DNA from: Dyadobacter sp. UC 10
GTDB lineage: Bacteria > Bacteroidota > Bacteroidia > Cytophagales > Spirosomataceae
Assembly: GCF_008369915.1 (NCBI RefSeq)
Contig: NZ_VSRN01000001.1
Location: 4,894,501 to 4,958,500 of the forward strand
Direction of reading: 5' to 3'
DNA length: 64,000 nt
In this document: one piece after another, positions 42,508 through 50,438 of the stretch
Position numbering within the stretch: position 1 is the first letter of the stretch
Layout of the letters: each line of letters opens with the position of its first letter
The notes under the pieces: model-generated
The model's database searches: none
The model's input: only the letters and a program-made list of their open reading frames with translations
Told to the model about the DNA's origin: nothing
Position numbers and translations under genes: made by a program

Positions 42508-44226
42508 ATGAGCAATCCTGAAATCGTCGAACTCCTTGAACTAACCGCCAAATTGCTCGAATTGCATAATGCCGATCCTTTCAAAATTAAGGGATACTCG
42601 GTTGCAGCTTTTTATCTTGACAAATACAAGGAAGGTGAGTTGCGTAATATGACCGAGCAGGAGCTTACCAAGTTGCAGGGAGTAGGGAAGAGCACAGCTG
42701 CTAAAATTGCTCAAATCGCGCAGACAGGTACATTTCCTGAACTGGAAGAGCTGATCAGCAATACGCCGCTCGGAGTGATGGAAATGTTCAATATCAAAGG
42801 AATTGGTCCTAAAAAGATTGCGGTACTGTGGCGGGAACTGGGCATTGACAATCTCCACGAACTCGAACTGGCCTGCCTGAACGGCGCGGTTTCTAAATTG
42901 AAAGGTTTCGGGAACAGTATCCAGCAAAAAATACTTGATTCGCTGGCATTCCTGAAAGACCAGGCCGGTAAATTGAGAATGGATAAGGCGGAAGCAGTTG
43001 CGAATGCTATTATCGATGAACTGAAAAAAACCTTCGAACTGGTGGAAGCCGCAGGCGATATACGCCGCAAATCCGAAATAGTGGAGACGATCCGCATTTT
43101 GGCGGTTACCGAATCGCCGGCTTTATTACAAAATACGATCCGAGAAATTGAATGGCTGGTGCAGAACGAGAAACAATCCTCTCCATTCGTTTGGCGGGGA
43201 AATGTGCAGGATGTGGCAGTTACGATCGAAGTCGTGGCGGTGAAACCTGAACGTGCTGTAAATGAATTGTTTCTGGAAACCGCAGACGCAGAACACCTCG
43301 GTTTTCAGAATTCGTCCGGAGCCAGTATCTGGCGGCAGGCTAACTATGAAATTGCAGATAACGAAGCCGCTATTTATGAAAAAGCAGGCTTTCCATATAT
43401 TGTTCCTGAGATGCGGGAAGGGGCGCAGGAATTTGTCTGGGCCGAAACCCATAAGACCGAAGACCTGGTCACCTGGGACGATCTCAAAGGTATTTTACAC
43501 AATCACAGTACCTATTCCGACGGGCAGCATACCTTGGAGCAAATGGCGCTGTACTGCCGGGAGCTTGGTTTTGAATATCTCGGGATCGCCGATCACTCGC
43601 AAACTGCCGTCTACGCACAAGGACTTCCGATTGAAGATGTGGTCCGTCAGCATGCAGAAATTGAAAAGCTGAATGCCCGTTTCGCAACTGAAAATCCCGC
43701 AAAGCCATTTAAAATATTAAAAGGAATAGAATCAGATATCCTGGGCGACGGTTCGCTGGATTACCCGACCGAAATACTGGCGTCTTTCGATTATATCGTG
43801 GCTTCCGTGCACAGTAACCTTACGATGTCGCAGGAAAAGGCGACTGCCAGGCTACTGAAAGCGATCGAAAATCCCTATACCACCATTTTAGGCCACCCAA
43901 CGGGCAGGCTTTTGCTTTCACGTGAAGGATACCCCATTGACCATAAGGTTATTATAGACGCTTGTGCTGCTAATCAGGTAGTGATCGAAATCAACGCTTC
44001 ACCCTGGCGACTGGACCTGGACTGGCGCTGGATTTCGTATTGTATGGAAAAAGGGGTACTGCTCAGCATTAACCCCGATGCCCATGCCATGGAAGGCTAC
44101 CTGGATATGCATTACGGTGTAGCCAATGCAAGAAAAGGCGGATTGACAAAAGATATGACTTTCAATGCATTTGACCTGACAAAAATGGAGGGTTATCTGC
44201 GAGAGCGTCGGGGGGCGAAGCTTTAA
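42508..44226 (+). CDS. polX: PolX-type protein with a degenerate polymerase domain and intact PHP nuclease
   Basis: 572 residues. Helix-hairpin-helix motifs at about 57-66 (LQGVGKSTAA), 97-104 and 132-141. The palm should carry GDIDIL and VDLRVV. Here the aligned segments read VETIRIL (192-198) and VTIEVV (238-243), so the three catalytic aspartates are Thr194, Arg196 and Thr239. The PHP domain (from about 328) keeps its metal motifs: HNHSTYSDG (331-339), ADHS (361-364), KGIESDI, SVHSNL, LGHPTG and NPDAHA. It probably acts as a 3'-5' exonuclease or AP endonuclease only (inference). The stop codon is in a repeat. Confidence 0.9.
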   Translation: MSNPEIVELLELTAKLLELHNADPFKIKGYSVAAFYLDKYKEGELRNMTEQELTKLQGVGKSTAAKIAQIAQTGTFPELEELISNTPLGVMEMFNIKGIGPKKIAVLWRELGIDNLHELELACLNGAVSKLKGFGNSIQQKILDSLAFLKDQAGKLRMDKAEAVANAIIDELKKTFELVEAAGDIRRKSEIVETIRILAVTESPALLQNTIREIEWLVQNEKQSSPFVWRGNVQDVAVTIEVVAVKPERAVNELFLETADAEHLGFQNSSGASIWRQANYEIADNEAAIYEKAGFPYIVPEMREGAQEFVWAETHKTEDLVTWDDLKGILHNHSTYSDGQHTLEQMALYCRELGFEYLGIADHSQTAVYAQGLPIEDVVRQHAEIEKLNARFATENPAKPFKILKGIESDILGDGSLDYPTEILASFDYIVASVHSNLTMSQEKATARLLKAIENPYTTILGHPTGRLLLSREGYPIDHKVIIDACAANQVVIEINASPWRLDLDWRWISYCMEKGVLLSINPDAHAMEGYLDMHYGVANARKGGLTKDMTFNAFDLTKMEGYLRERRGAKL

Positions 44227-44341
44227 GCGGTGGGCTTTAAGCTTTAAGCTATTGGCTATTGGCTGTTAGCTATTAGCTGTTAGCTGAATGCTGTGATTTT
44301 CGGCATTTAGCATACTGCCTACGGCCTATTGCCTACGGCGC
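44227..44341. repeat. 7-bp-period arrays between convergent polX and oxyR
   Basis: Units of AAGCTTT, AGCTATTGGCT and AGCTGTT type at about 44227-44286, and CTGCCTACGGCCTATTGCCTACGG-like units at 44315-44340 (given in two parts: CTGCCTACGGCC, TATTGCCTACGG). The polX stop (44224-44226) and the oxyR stop (44342-44344) adjoin the array on either side. Confidence 0.8.
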
Positions 44342-45274
44342 TTAAAGTACCCTCAATTCCGGACGCTGCTCGAAAACTTCTGCGGGCAAATAGCTGGTAA
44401 TGCCATTTTTGAGCACTTCGATCAGCCGTGTTTTCATCTGCTCGCGGTTGACGATCAGGCAGACTTCGCGGGCGGGTTCGGGAAATTTGAAACTTCTGAT
44501 ATGCTTTTTGCGGTCATCAGAAAGCTCCATGACAGCCATTTCAGGCAAGATTGTGATCCCGCCATTCCGCTCCACCATCCGGATTAAAGTTTCCATACTG
44601 CCCGACCGGTAGCTGAAACTGCTGCCAAACTGGCTGTTCCGGCTCAGTTCACACAATCTCTGTATCTGGGTCCTGAAACAATGCCCCTCTTCCAATAGCC
44701 ACAATTCGTTTGGTTCAATGTCGGTAGGCAAAATGTATTGTTTGGAATAGAGATCTGTATTTTCGGAAACAAAAGCGAAAAAGCGCTCCTTATATAAAGG
44801 TATCTCCTGCAAGCTGCTTTCTTCCGACAACGAAGCAATGATCCCCACGTCCAGATTTCCTATTTTAAGCTCAGAAATAATCTTTTCGGTGATCATTTCT
44901 GAAACGTGCAGCTTGATCTCCGGATATTCGGAAATGAAAGGATTAACGAAATGAGGCAGCAAATAGGGGGCGATCGTTGGGATTATGCCAACGCGCAGCT
45001 CGCCGGACAGGTCGCCGTTGAAATGCTTGGCGATCTCATTCATCCGGGAAGTTTCGCGCAGTATCATTTTCGCCTGATCAATAATCTCCCGGCCAATGCT
45101 GGTGGGGACGATCGGCTGTTTGGTGCGGTCGAAAATTTTGACAGAAAGCTCTTCTTCCAGTTTCCTGATCATCATAGAAAGGGTAGGCTGCGTTACATTA
45201 CAATGCTCGGCAGCCTGAACAAAATGGCGGTAATTGTCTACGGCGACGATGTATTCGAGTTGCTGGATATTCAT
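44342..45274 (-). CDS. oxyR: LysR-type peroxide sensor OxyR
   Basis: 310 residues. N-terminal helix-turn-helix MNIQQLEYIVAVDNYRHFVQ and TQPTLSMMIRKLEEEL. The regulatory domain has the OxyR cysteine pair in EGHCFRTQIQRLC: two Cys with eight residues between, the same spacing as C199 and C208 of E. coli OxyR. Oxidation by hydrogen peroxide should form a disulfide and switch on katG/ahp-type genes; none lie here. Divergent from the KDGTPDKRY gene across 290 bp, which shows no clear site. Confidence 0.9.
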   Translation of the reverse strand: MNIQQLEYIVAVDNYRHFVQAAEHCNVTQPTLSMMIRKLEEELSVKIFDRTKQPIVPTSIGREIIDQAKMILRETSRMNEIAKHFNGDLSGELRVGIIPTIAPYLLPHFVNPFISEYPEIKLHVSEMITEKIISELKIGNLDVGIIASLSEESSLQEIPLYKERFFAFVSENTDLYSKQYILPTDIEPNELWLLEEGHCFRTQIQRLCELSRNSQFGSSFSYRSGSMETLIRMVERNGGITILPEMAVMELSDDRKKHIRSFKFPEPAREVCLIVNREQMKTRLIEVLKNGITSYLPAEVFEQRPELRVL

Positions 45275-45564
45275 TTACTAAGTGGAACTATTAGGTCGGA
45301 TTTGTAAGGCGAATCGATTGAAGTTGATTTTCAAATAGATTTTATTGATGCAAAAATATTAATTATTACTCCGATGCCCTCAATTAGAAAGTCCGATTTC
45401 ACTGTATTGATAGAATGTGAGCAGACGCAAGATTCCCGAGGCTAGTTATTTTGTATTAAATCACCATTAAATTTTATTTTGATTAGAGGTACTGGATTGA
45501 CTTTTCAACTTTGACAGATATATTAGTTATCTAACCAACTATCGCTCACTTTAAAATTTGAACT

Positions 45565-45840
45565 ATGAAAAATCTGAACGCACTGTTAATGCTGGCATTT
45601 CTTGCCGTGACTGCCCCGATTTTCGCACAGGCAACGCAGGAAAAAGCCAAAAACGAGGTTAAAACCAAAAAGGATGGCACGCCCGACAAACGTTACGCCG
45701 AAAACAAAAAATTGAAAAAAGACGGTACACCGGACAAACGTTACAACGAAAACAAGAATTTGAAAAAAGACGGCACGCCCGATAAACGCTATAAAACCAG
45801 CAAAGCAGCTGATTCTGAAAAGGCTGGGAAGAAAAATTAG
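45565..45840 (+). CDS. Small exported KKDGTPDKRY-repeat protein
   Basis: 91 residues. A signal peptide (MKNLNALLMLAFLAVTAPIF, cut after FAQ at about 22) is followed by three copies of KKDGTPDKRY at 35-44, 51-60 and 67-76, spaced exactly 16 residues, with ENKxL between them. Very basic and without Cys. The motif resembles the PBCV-specific basic adaptor domain found in chlorella-virus proteins and in many Bacteroidota proteins (from memory). Function unknown; a nucleic-acid-, polysaccharide- or wall-binding role is possible. A strong terminator follows. Confidence 0.8.
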   Translation: MKNLNALLMLAFLAVTAPIFAQATQEKAKNEVKTKKDGTPDKRYAENKKLKKDGTPDKRYNENKNLKKDGTPDKRYKTSKAADSEKAGKKN

Positions 45841-45875
45841 ACGGTAGCAAATATTCGTTAGAAAATTTAGGGTAA

Positions 45876-45926
45876 GCGCCCGACTGGTTGTCATTCCAAT
45901 GAACAACCCAAGTCGGGCGCTTTTTT
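45876..45926 (+). terminator. Strong Rho-independent terminator after the KDGTPDKRY gene
   Basis: GCGCCCGACT (45876-45885) pairs with AGTCGGGCGC (45911-45920), and inside it GGTTGT pairs with ACAACC; six T follow. It ends only 22 bp before the start codon of the ECF sigma gene. Confidence 0.9.
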
Positions 45927-45947
45927 ATTTAAAATCTGACGAGTGCA

Positions 45948-46517
45948 ATGAATGTAGCCATAGCCGATCATGTAACACATTTGAGCAGTGACAGGGAGTG
46001 GGAGTTTGAGAAAATCTTTAAAAAACACTTCAAAGGCCTGCACGCCTATGCCCGCACGATCCTGCGGGACGATTTTATGGCCGAAGAAATGGTACAGAAT
46101 GTTTTTTGCCGGTTATGGGAAAAAGCCGACCATTTCGAAATCCGTGAGTCGATCAGCGGCTATTTATACCGGTCTGTGTACCACGAGAGCCTGAACTATA
46201 TCAAGCACCTGAAAGTGCGCGATGCCTACCAGTCCTATGCGGTCCACCAGATCGAGCACAGTGACAATGCCGCGCACGTAATCGAGCTGTCGGAACTGGA
46301 AACGAGACTGGACATCGCATTGAGGGAACTGCCGGAAAAGTGCAGGACCATATTCCAGATGAGCCGTTTCGAGGAGCTCAAATACCAGGAAATCGCCGAT
46401 CGCCTCGACTTGCCCGTGAAAACGGTAGAAAACCAGATGGGCAAAGCATTGCGACTTTTAAGACTTAAACTGGTCGATTTTTTACCGGCCTCATTCATTC
46501 TATTTTTCCTCAGTTAA
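45948..46517 (+). CDS. ECF RNA polymerase sigma factor, FecI type
   Basis: 189 residues. Sigma region 2 (about 22-90) includes AYARTILRDDFMAEEMVQNVFCRLW; region 4 (about 125-180) includes LPEKCRTIFQMSRFEELKYQ and the helix-turn-helix EIADRLDLPVKTVENQMGKA. It directs transcription of a small regulon when released by the anti-sigma factor encoded 7 bp downstream. A terminator hairpin stands directly upstream, leaving little room for a promoter. Confidence 0.93.
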   Translation: MNVAIADHVTHLSSDREWEFEKIFKKHFKGLHAYARTILRDDFMAEEMVQNVFCRLWEKADHFEIRESISGYLYRSVYHESLNYIKHLKVRDAYQSYAVHQIEHSDNAAHVIELSELETRLDIALRELPEKCRTIFQMSRFEELKYQEIADRLDLPVKTVENQMGKALRLLRLKLVDFLPASFILFFLS

Positions 46518-46523
46518 TCAGTC

Positions 46524-47513
46524 ATGAAACAAGAATTAGACCGCCCGATAGATGATCTGCTCGTCAAATCGCTGCTTGACGAAGCGACAGAGGCAGAACA
46601 AATGGAAATTAATCAATGGTTGTCTGACAGCGATGATAACCTGCGTTACTTCGAGCATTTCGAATTGATCTGGCAGCAAAGCAAAGAGTTGGAGATCAGG
46701 AGTTTGGTAGATGAAAATGCTGCCTGGGAGCGATTCAAAAAGAAGGTTCAAGCCGAACCGGGCGAGGCAACCGTCGTTCCTATGTATCAAAAGCCGGTCT
46801 TTAATCCGTGGAGGATTGCGGCTGCCATATTGCTGACGGTTTGCTCGGGCTGGCTGGCCTATCTTTTAGTAGGCAATCAACTTAATAACCAGCCCATTAC
46901 CATCAGCTCCGGCGACCGGACTTTGACCGATACGTTACCCGATGGTTCTGTTGTGTTCTTAAACCGAAAATCAACCATCACGTATCCTGCGCATTTCGAA
47001 GGTGACAAAAGAAATGTCGCACTGACCGGAGAAGCGTTTTTCGATGTAACGCCTGACAAGAGCAAGCCCTTCATTATTTCTGTCAATAATGTGACCGTCA
47101 GGGTAGTAGGTACCTCATTTAATGTAAAAGATAGTAAGGAGAAAACGGAGGTGATTGTGGAGACCGGGCTGGTGGAAGTAACCCGCGACACGCAGAAAAT
47201 CAAGGTAAGGCCCAAAGAAAAAGCGACGGCTATCCGTGCCGTAAAGGGTTTGGTAAAGCAGAGATCGGAGGATGATTTTTACAACTATTACCGGACCAAT
47301 AAGCTGGTTTGCGACAATACTCCATTGTGGCGGCTCGTGGAAATCCTGAATGAAGCCTACGACGCCGATATTGTAATTGAAAATGAGCGGATCCGCCACT
47401 TTCCGATTAACACCACTTTTGAACAAAAAACGCTGGAAAACATCATTGCAGTGATCAGCGAAACTTTTTCAATAACCGCACAGAAAGACGGAAAGCGGAT
47501 CATTTTGAAATAG
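46524..47513 (+). CDS. FecR-family anti-sigma factor
   Basis: 329 residues. Cytoplasmic N-terminus (1-90, IDDLLVKSLLDEATEAEQME), one membrane helix (about 94-115, AAAILLTVCSGWLAYLLVG), a periplasmic FecR domain (about 125-225, LPDGSVVFLNRKSTITYP) and a C-terminal DUF4974-like domain (about 258-329). It holds the sigma factor until a signal comes from an outer-membrane partner, normally a TonB receptor with an STN domain. The next gene, 16 bp on, has an STN domain but no receptor barrel. Confidence 0.93.
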   Translation: MKQELDRPIDDLLVKSLLDEATEAEQMEINQWLSDSDDNLRYFEHFELIWQQSKELEIRSLVDENAAWERFKKKVQAEPGEATVVPMYQKPVFNPWRIAAAILLTVCSGWLAYLLVGNQLNNQPITISSGDRTLTDTLPDGSVVFLNRKSTITYPAHFEGDKRNVALTGEAFFDVTPDKSKPFIISVNNVTVRVVGTSFNVKDSKEKTEVIVETGLVEVTRDTQKIKVRPKEKATAIRAVKGLVKQRSEDDFYNYYRTNKLVCDNTPLWRLVEILNEAYDADIVIENERIRHFPINTTFEQKTLENIIAVISETFSITAQKDGKRIILK

Positions 47514-47528
47514 ACCTTATCTTTCGGA

Positions 47529-49349
47529 ATGAATCTGACTTTTAGCTTTATCCTTGCTTTGCGGCTGGCCGTCATCCTGATCACGATTCCGATCCTGTCG
47601 CAGGCGCAGCAAATACTTGATAAACCGGTTGCCGTTTCAGTGAAAGGGCAACCGGTTTCTGAGGTTTTGAGAATGATCAGTGAACAGGGCAAGTTTTACT
47701 TTTCTTACAACAGCAATATCGTTTCTGGCGATAGTCTGGTAACGCTCAATGTTAGCCAAAAGCCTGTCCGGGACGTTTTGCAGCTGCTTTTCAAGGATAA
47801 ATATCAGTACCGCGAAAAGGGTGACTATGTGATTATTTTGCCTGCGTTGAAAGACAAGTCTATTCATATTGCAGGTTATATCATCGATAAGGAAAATAAT
47901 ACGCCGGTCGATTTTGCCAGCGTTTATTCACGTCAGCTGCTCGTCTCGACGATGTCGGAGGATAATGGACACTTTCGTTTGCGGGTACGGGAGCGCGGTT
48001 TTCCGGTAAATCTGGTGATCAGTAAAGTGGGTTATGCCGATACGACGATTGTGATCGAACAGCCTTTACATGAAGAAATGCGCATACTGATCAATCAGAA
48101 AGCTGTGGAACTCGACCCGCTTATCGTACGGTATTCGGAAGGTCAGTCTACCTGGCTGGGCAGATTATTTCTTTCCGCAAGGACGAGGATGCAGAGCAGA
48201 AATATCAGCCGGTTTTTTACTGCATTGCCTTATCAGGCTTCGCTCACGCCGGGCCTGGGCACACACGGAAAAATGAGTCCGCAGGTGGTTAATAAATTCT
48301 CACTCAATATATTAGGTGGTTATACTGCTGGTGTGAACGGAGCCGAGCTGGCAGGTGGGTTTAATATATCCAGGCAAGATGTACGTTACCTGCAGGTGGC
48401 GGGTGCATTTAATGTGGTTTCAGGTAAAGTGGAAGGCGTGCAAATTGCGGGATTTCATAATCAGATCATCGATTCGCTGCGTGGCGTACAAGTTTCCGGA
48501 TTTAGTGGAATCGTCAAGAAAAGTGTAAAAGGAGTCCAGGTAAGTGGTTTTATGAATAGGGCGCGAGGTACTTTCGAAGGTGTGCAGGTTTCAGGCGCGT
48601 TGGGACTCATTGGTGGGCAAGGCAGCGGAATGCAGATTTCGGGAGCAGTTAATCACACTTCCGGCGATTTTAGAGGAGCGCAAATCGGTGGGGCGGCGAA
48701 TCGTACCAGGCAGTCAATGCACGGAATACAGATCACCGGCGGGTTAAATATTGTCAAAAATGAAATGCAGGGAATGCAAATAGGCCCTTTTAATTTTGCT
48801 GAAAATATGAAAGGCTTTCAGCTTGGGGTAGTGAACATTGCCGACAGCTCATCCGGAGCCAGTCTTGGATTAATCAACATCATTAAAAAAAGTACTTCGA
48901 ATATCTCTGTTTTCGCTACTGAAATTGCGCCTGTTAATCTCGCCTGGAAAATGGGTACGCATCGTTTTTACAGCATTCTTACTGGTGGGGCCGACGCCGG
49001 GGCTGAAAAACGGACTTATCAGTTCGGTTTCGGTTTTGGCAAAGAGTTTTTTCCATTTAAAAAATTCGGCTTTCTTACCGAGCTGGTTAGCCTGAATATC
49101 TACCAGGGAAGCTGGGAAAATACCCCGTTCCTGCATCGGTTCCAATCTGCGGTCACATGGAAGCCAGTGAGGCGGCTCGTCGTGTTCGCCGGCCCGACCT
49201 ATTCTTTTTACTACAATGATCTGAAAGAGCCCAACCCCGGTTACAGATCATATCCCCCTGCCCACTATCCTTCTAGCAAAATCAATGACACAATAGCATC
49301 CTGGCTAGGCTGGCAGGGGGGGATTAGCTGGCGTTATGGAAAATTTTAA
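47529..49349 (+). CDS. STN + carboxypeptidase-regulatory-like protein with LA_2272-type surface repeats
   Basis: 606 residues. Signal peptide, then an STN (secretin/TonB short N-terminal) domain at about 38-110, a carboxypeptidase D regulatory-like domain at about 112-180 (IAGYIIDKENNTPVDFASVY), and from about 255 to 435 some ten repeats of about 18-19 residues of the form GVQVSGFMNxxxG. A C-terminal beta-strand-rich part (about 450-606) ends in an aromatic-rich tail. No TonB plug or receptor barrel is present. Annotated relatives are called LA_2272 surface repeat proteins (from memory). It is probably the outer-membrane sensor for the FecI/FecR pair before it. Confidence 0.8.
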   Translation: MNLTFSFILALRLAVILITIPILSQAQQILDKPVAVSVKGQPVSEVLRMISEQGKFYFSYNSNIVSGDSLVTLNVSQKPVRDVLQLLFKDKYQYREKGDYVIILPALKDKSIHIAGYIIDKENNTPVDFASVYSRQLLVSTMSEDNGHFRLRVRERGFPVNLVISKVGYADTTIVIEQPLHEEMRILINQKAVELDPLIVRYSEGQSTWLGRLFLSARTRMQSRNISRFFTALPYQASLTPGLGTHGKMSPQVVNKFSLNILGGYTAGVNGAELAGGFNISRQDVRYLQVAGAFNVVSGKVEGVQIAGFHNQIIDSLRGVQVSGFSGIVKKSVKGVQVSGFMNRARGTFEGVQVSGALGLIGGQGSGMQISGAVNHTSGDFRGAQIGGAANRTRQSMHGIQITGGLNIVKNEMQGMQIGPFNFAENMKGFQLGVVNIADSSSGASLGLINIIKKSTSNISVFATEIAPVNLAWKMGTHRFYSILTGGADAGAEKRTYQFGFGFGKEFFPFKKFGFLTELVSLNIYQGSWENTPFLHRFQSAVTWKPVRRLVVFAGPTYSFYYNDLKEPNPGYRSYPPAHYPSSKINDTIASWLGWQGGISWRYGKF

Positions 49350-49352
49350 AGT

Positions 49353-49979
49353 TTACATGCAATCCGCAATTTTTTCAAAAAGCTGAGGCGCAATGTTTTT
49401 GTTCCAGGGTGGGAACAATTGCGGCCTAAAATAAGTAACGATTCCATTTCTCATTTTCAGCAATAGGCTCGATTTGAAGCTGCTGTTATCGATTATTTCG
49501 AGCCGATCCATTAAATGCAAATGCGCATCCAGCATTTCAATGTTGGCGTAGAAATTATGTCTGATGTGAATAGGAGAAACGAAGTGACCACCATGCGCTA
49601 CCCGCATAGCGACACGCTGCAAGGAAAGTTCAACGGTTTCAAGTGATAGAAATGTGAAATTGATCTTGTAACCGACACTTTTGAACCGCTCAATTACCTG
49701 CCAGGAACTCTCGGCACTAAAATGACCTTCGTAAGCAAAACTATTTTCGAGCAAAATCGCGTCTTCTACTAGCCGGTCGAAAGTCACCTGCAATGCCTCT
49801 CCCGCTCTTTCTCTGGCATATTTGGATACTTTATTTTCCTGATAAAACCGATCAAATAACTGATAGAAGGTTTTATCTCCATCGAAAACAGTCAGGTTTA
49901 TTGCAATGGGCAATAGCTCCGAACCCAGAACAGACTTCCCGGCACCATTTGGGCCAGTTATCACAAAAAGTTCAGGCAT
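49353..49979 (-). CDS. Zeta-toxin-like P-loop kinase
   Basis: 208 residues. Walker A GPNGAGKS (8-15), FDGDKTFYQLF as the segment with a likely catalytic Asp, and YEGHFSAESSWQVIERFKSV, which matches the COG4185/zeta-toxin group of predicted kinases. Zeta toxins phosphorylate UDP-N-acetylglucosamine; the group also includes kinases of other roles. The gene overlaps the small gene upstream by 8 bp, as toxin-antitoxin pairs do. It ends 3 bp from the convergent surface-repeat gene. Confidence 0.72.
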   Translation of the reverse strand: MPELFVITGPNGAGKSVLGSELLPIAINLTVFDGDKTFYQLFDRFYQENKVSKYARERAGEALQVTFDRLVEDAILLENSFAYEGHFSAESSWQVIERFKSVGYKINFTFLSLETVELSLQRVAMRVAHGGHFVSPIHIRHNFYANIEMLDAHLHLMDRLEIIDNSSFKSSLLLKMRNGIVTYFRPQLFPPWNKNIAPQLFEKIADCM

Positions 49980-50229
49980 AGAGTACGCCTGCGATACCGT
50001 GTTTTTTTCTGATTTGAGCCACTTCTGAAATAGTTAAAGTTCGTATTTCAATGGCGAAACGTTGGTCTTCACTGAGCTGCATGAGCTTCATTGAGCCGTC
50101 GGGATATTCGTTGATAAATCCATCCGCGAAGAACTCGGTATCCCGAATCATAAATGCTGACCCAGATTCTAACGTGGTTAACCTCAACTCTTCCAATTTT
50201 TGGTTGAGTCTGATTTCGTCCTGGTGCAT
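49972..50229 (-). CDS. Small protein upstream of the zeta-like kinase, possible antitoxin
   Basis: 85 residues, acidic at the N-terminus (MHQDEIRLNQKLEELRLTTL) and without an obvious DNA-binding motif; SEVAQIRKKHGIAGVLYA closes it. No family is recognised. Position, size and 8-bp overlap with the kinase gene fit an antitoxin (inference). A perfect palindrome lies 52 bp upstream of its start. Confidence 0.6.
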   Translation of the reverse strand: MHQDEIRLNQKLEELRLTTLESGSAFMIRDTEFFADGFINEYPDGSMKLMQLSEDQRFAIEIRTLTISEVAQIRKKHGIAGVLYA

Positions 50230-50280
50230 GATTGATTGTTAGCTGATTGAATTGCGAAACTCAGTTTGAATATACCCGAA

Positions 50281-50300
50281 TTTCTTAAAAAATTAAGAAA
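50281..50300. promoter_or_regulatory. Palindrome upstream of the kinase/antitoxin pair
   Basis: TTTCTTAA-AAAA-TTAAGAAA, 8-bp perfect arms. It lies 52 bp before the start codon of the small gene and could be an autoregulatory operator. The rest of the 209-bp divergent spacer (50230-50438) shows nothing clear. Confidence 0.4.
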
Positions 50301-50438
50301 AAGCCGCCCATTTTTAGGGTCACCCCACTTCACGTTGTCAGTATTATACATACGGCGGCGAGATGTGTTGTAGGCCTGCAACTGTACCGATCGTGAAAGC
50401 CGTGTGTATTTGAATCCATTATTTTAAATACATCACCC

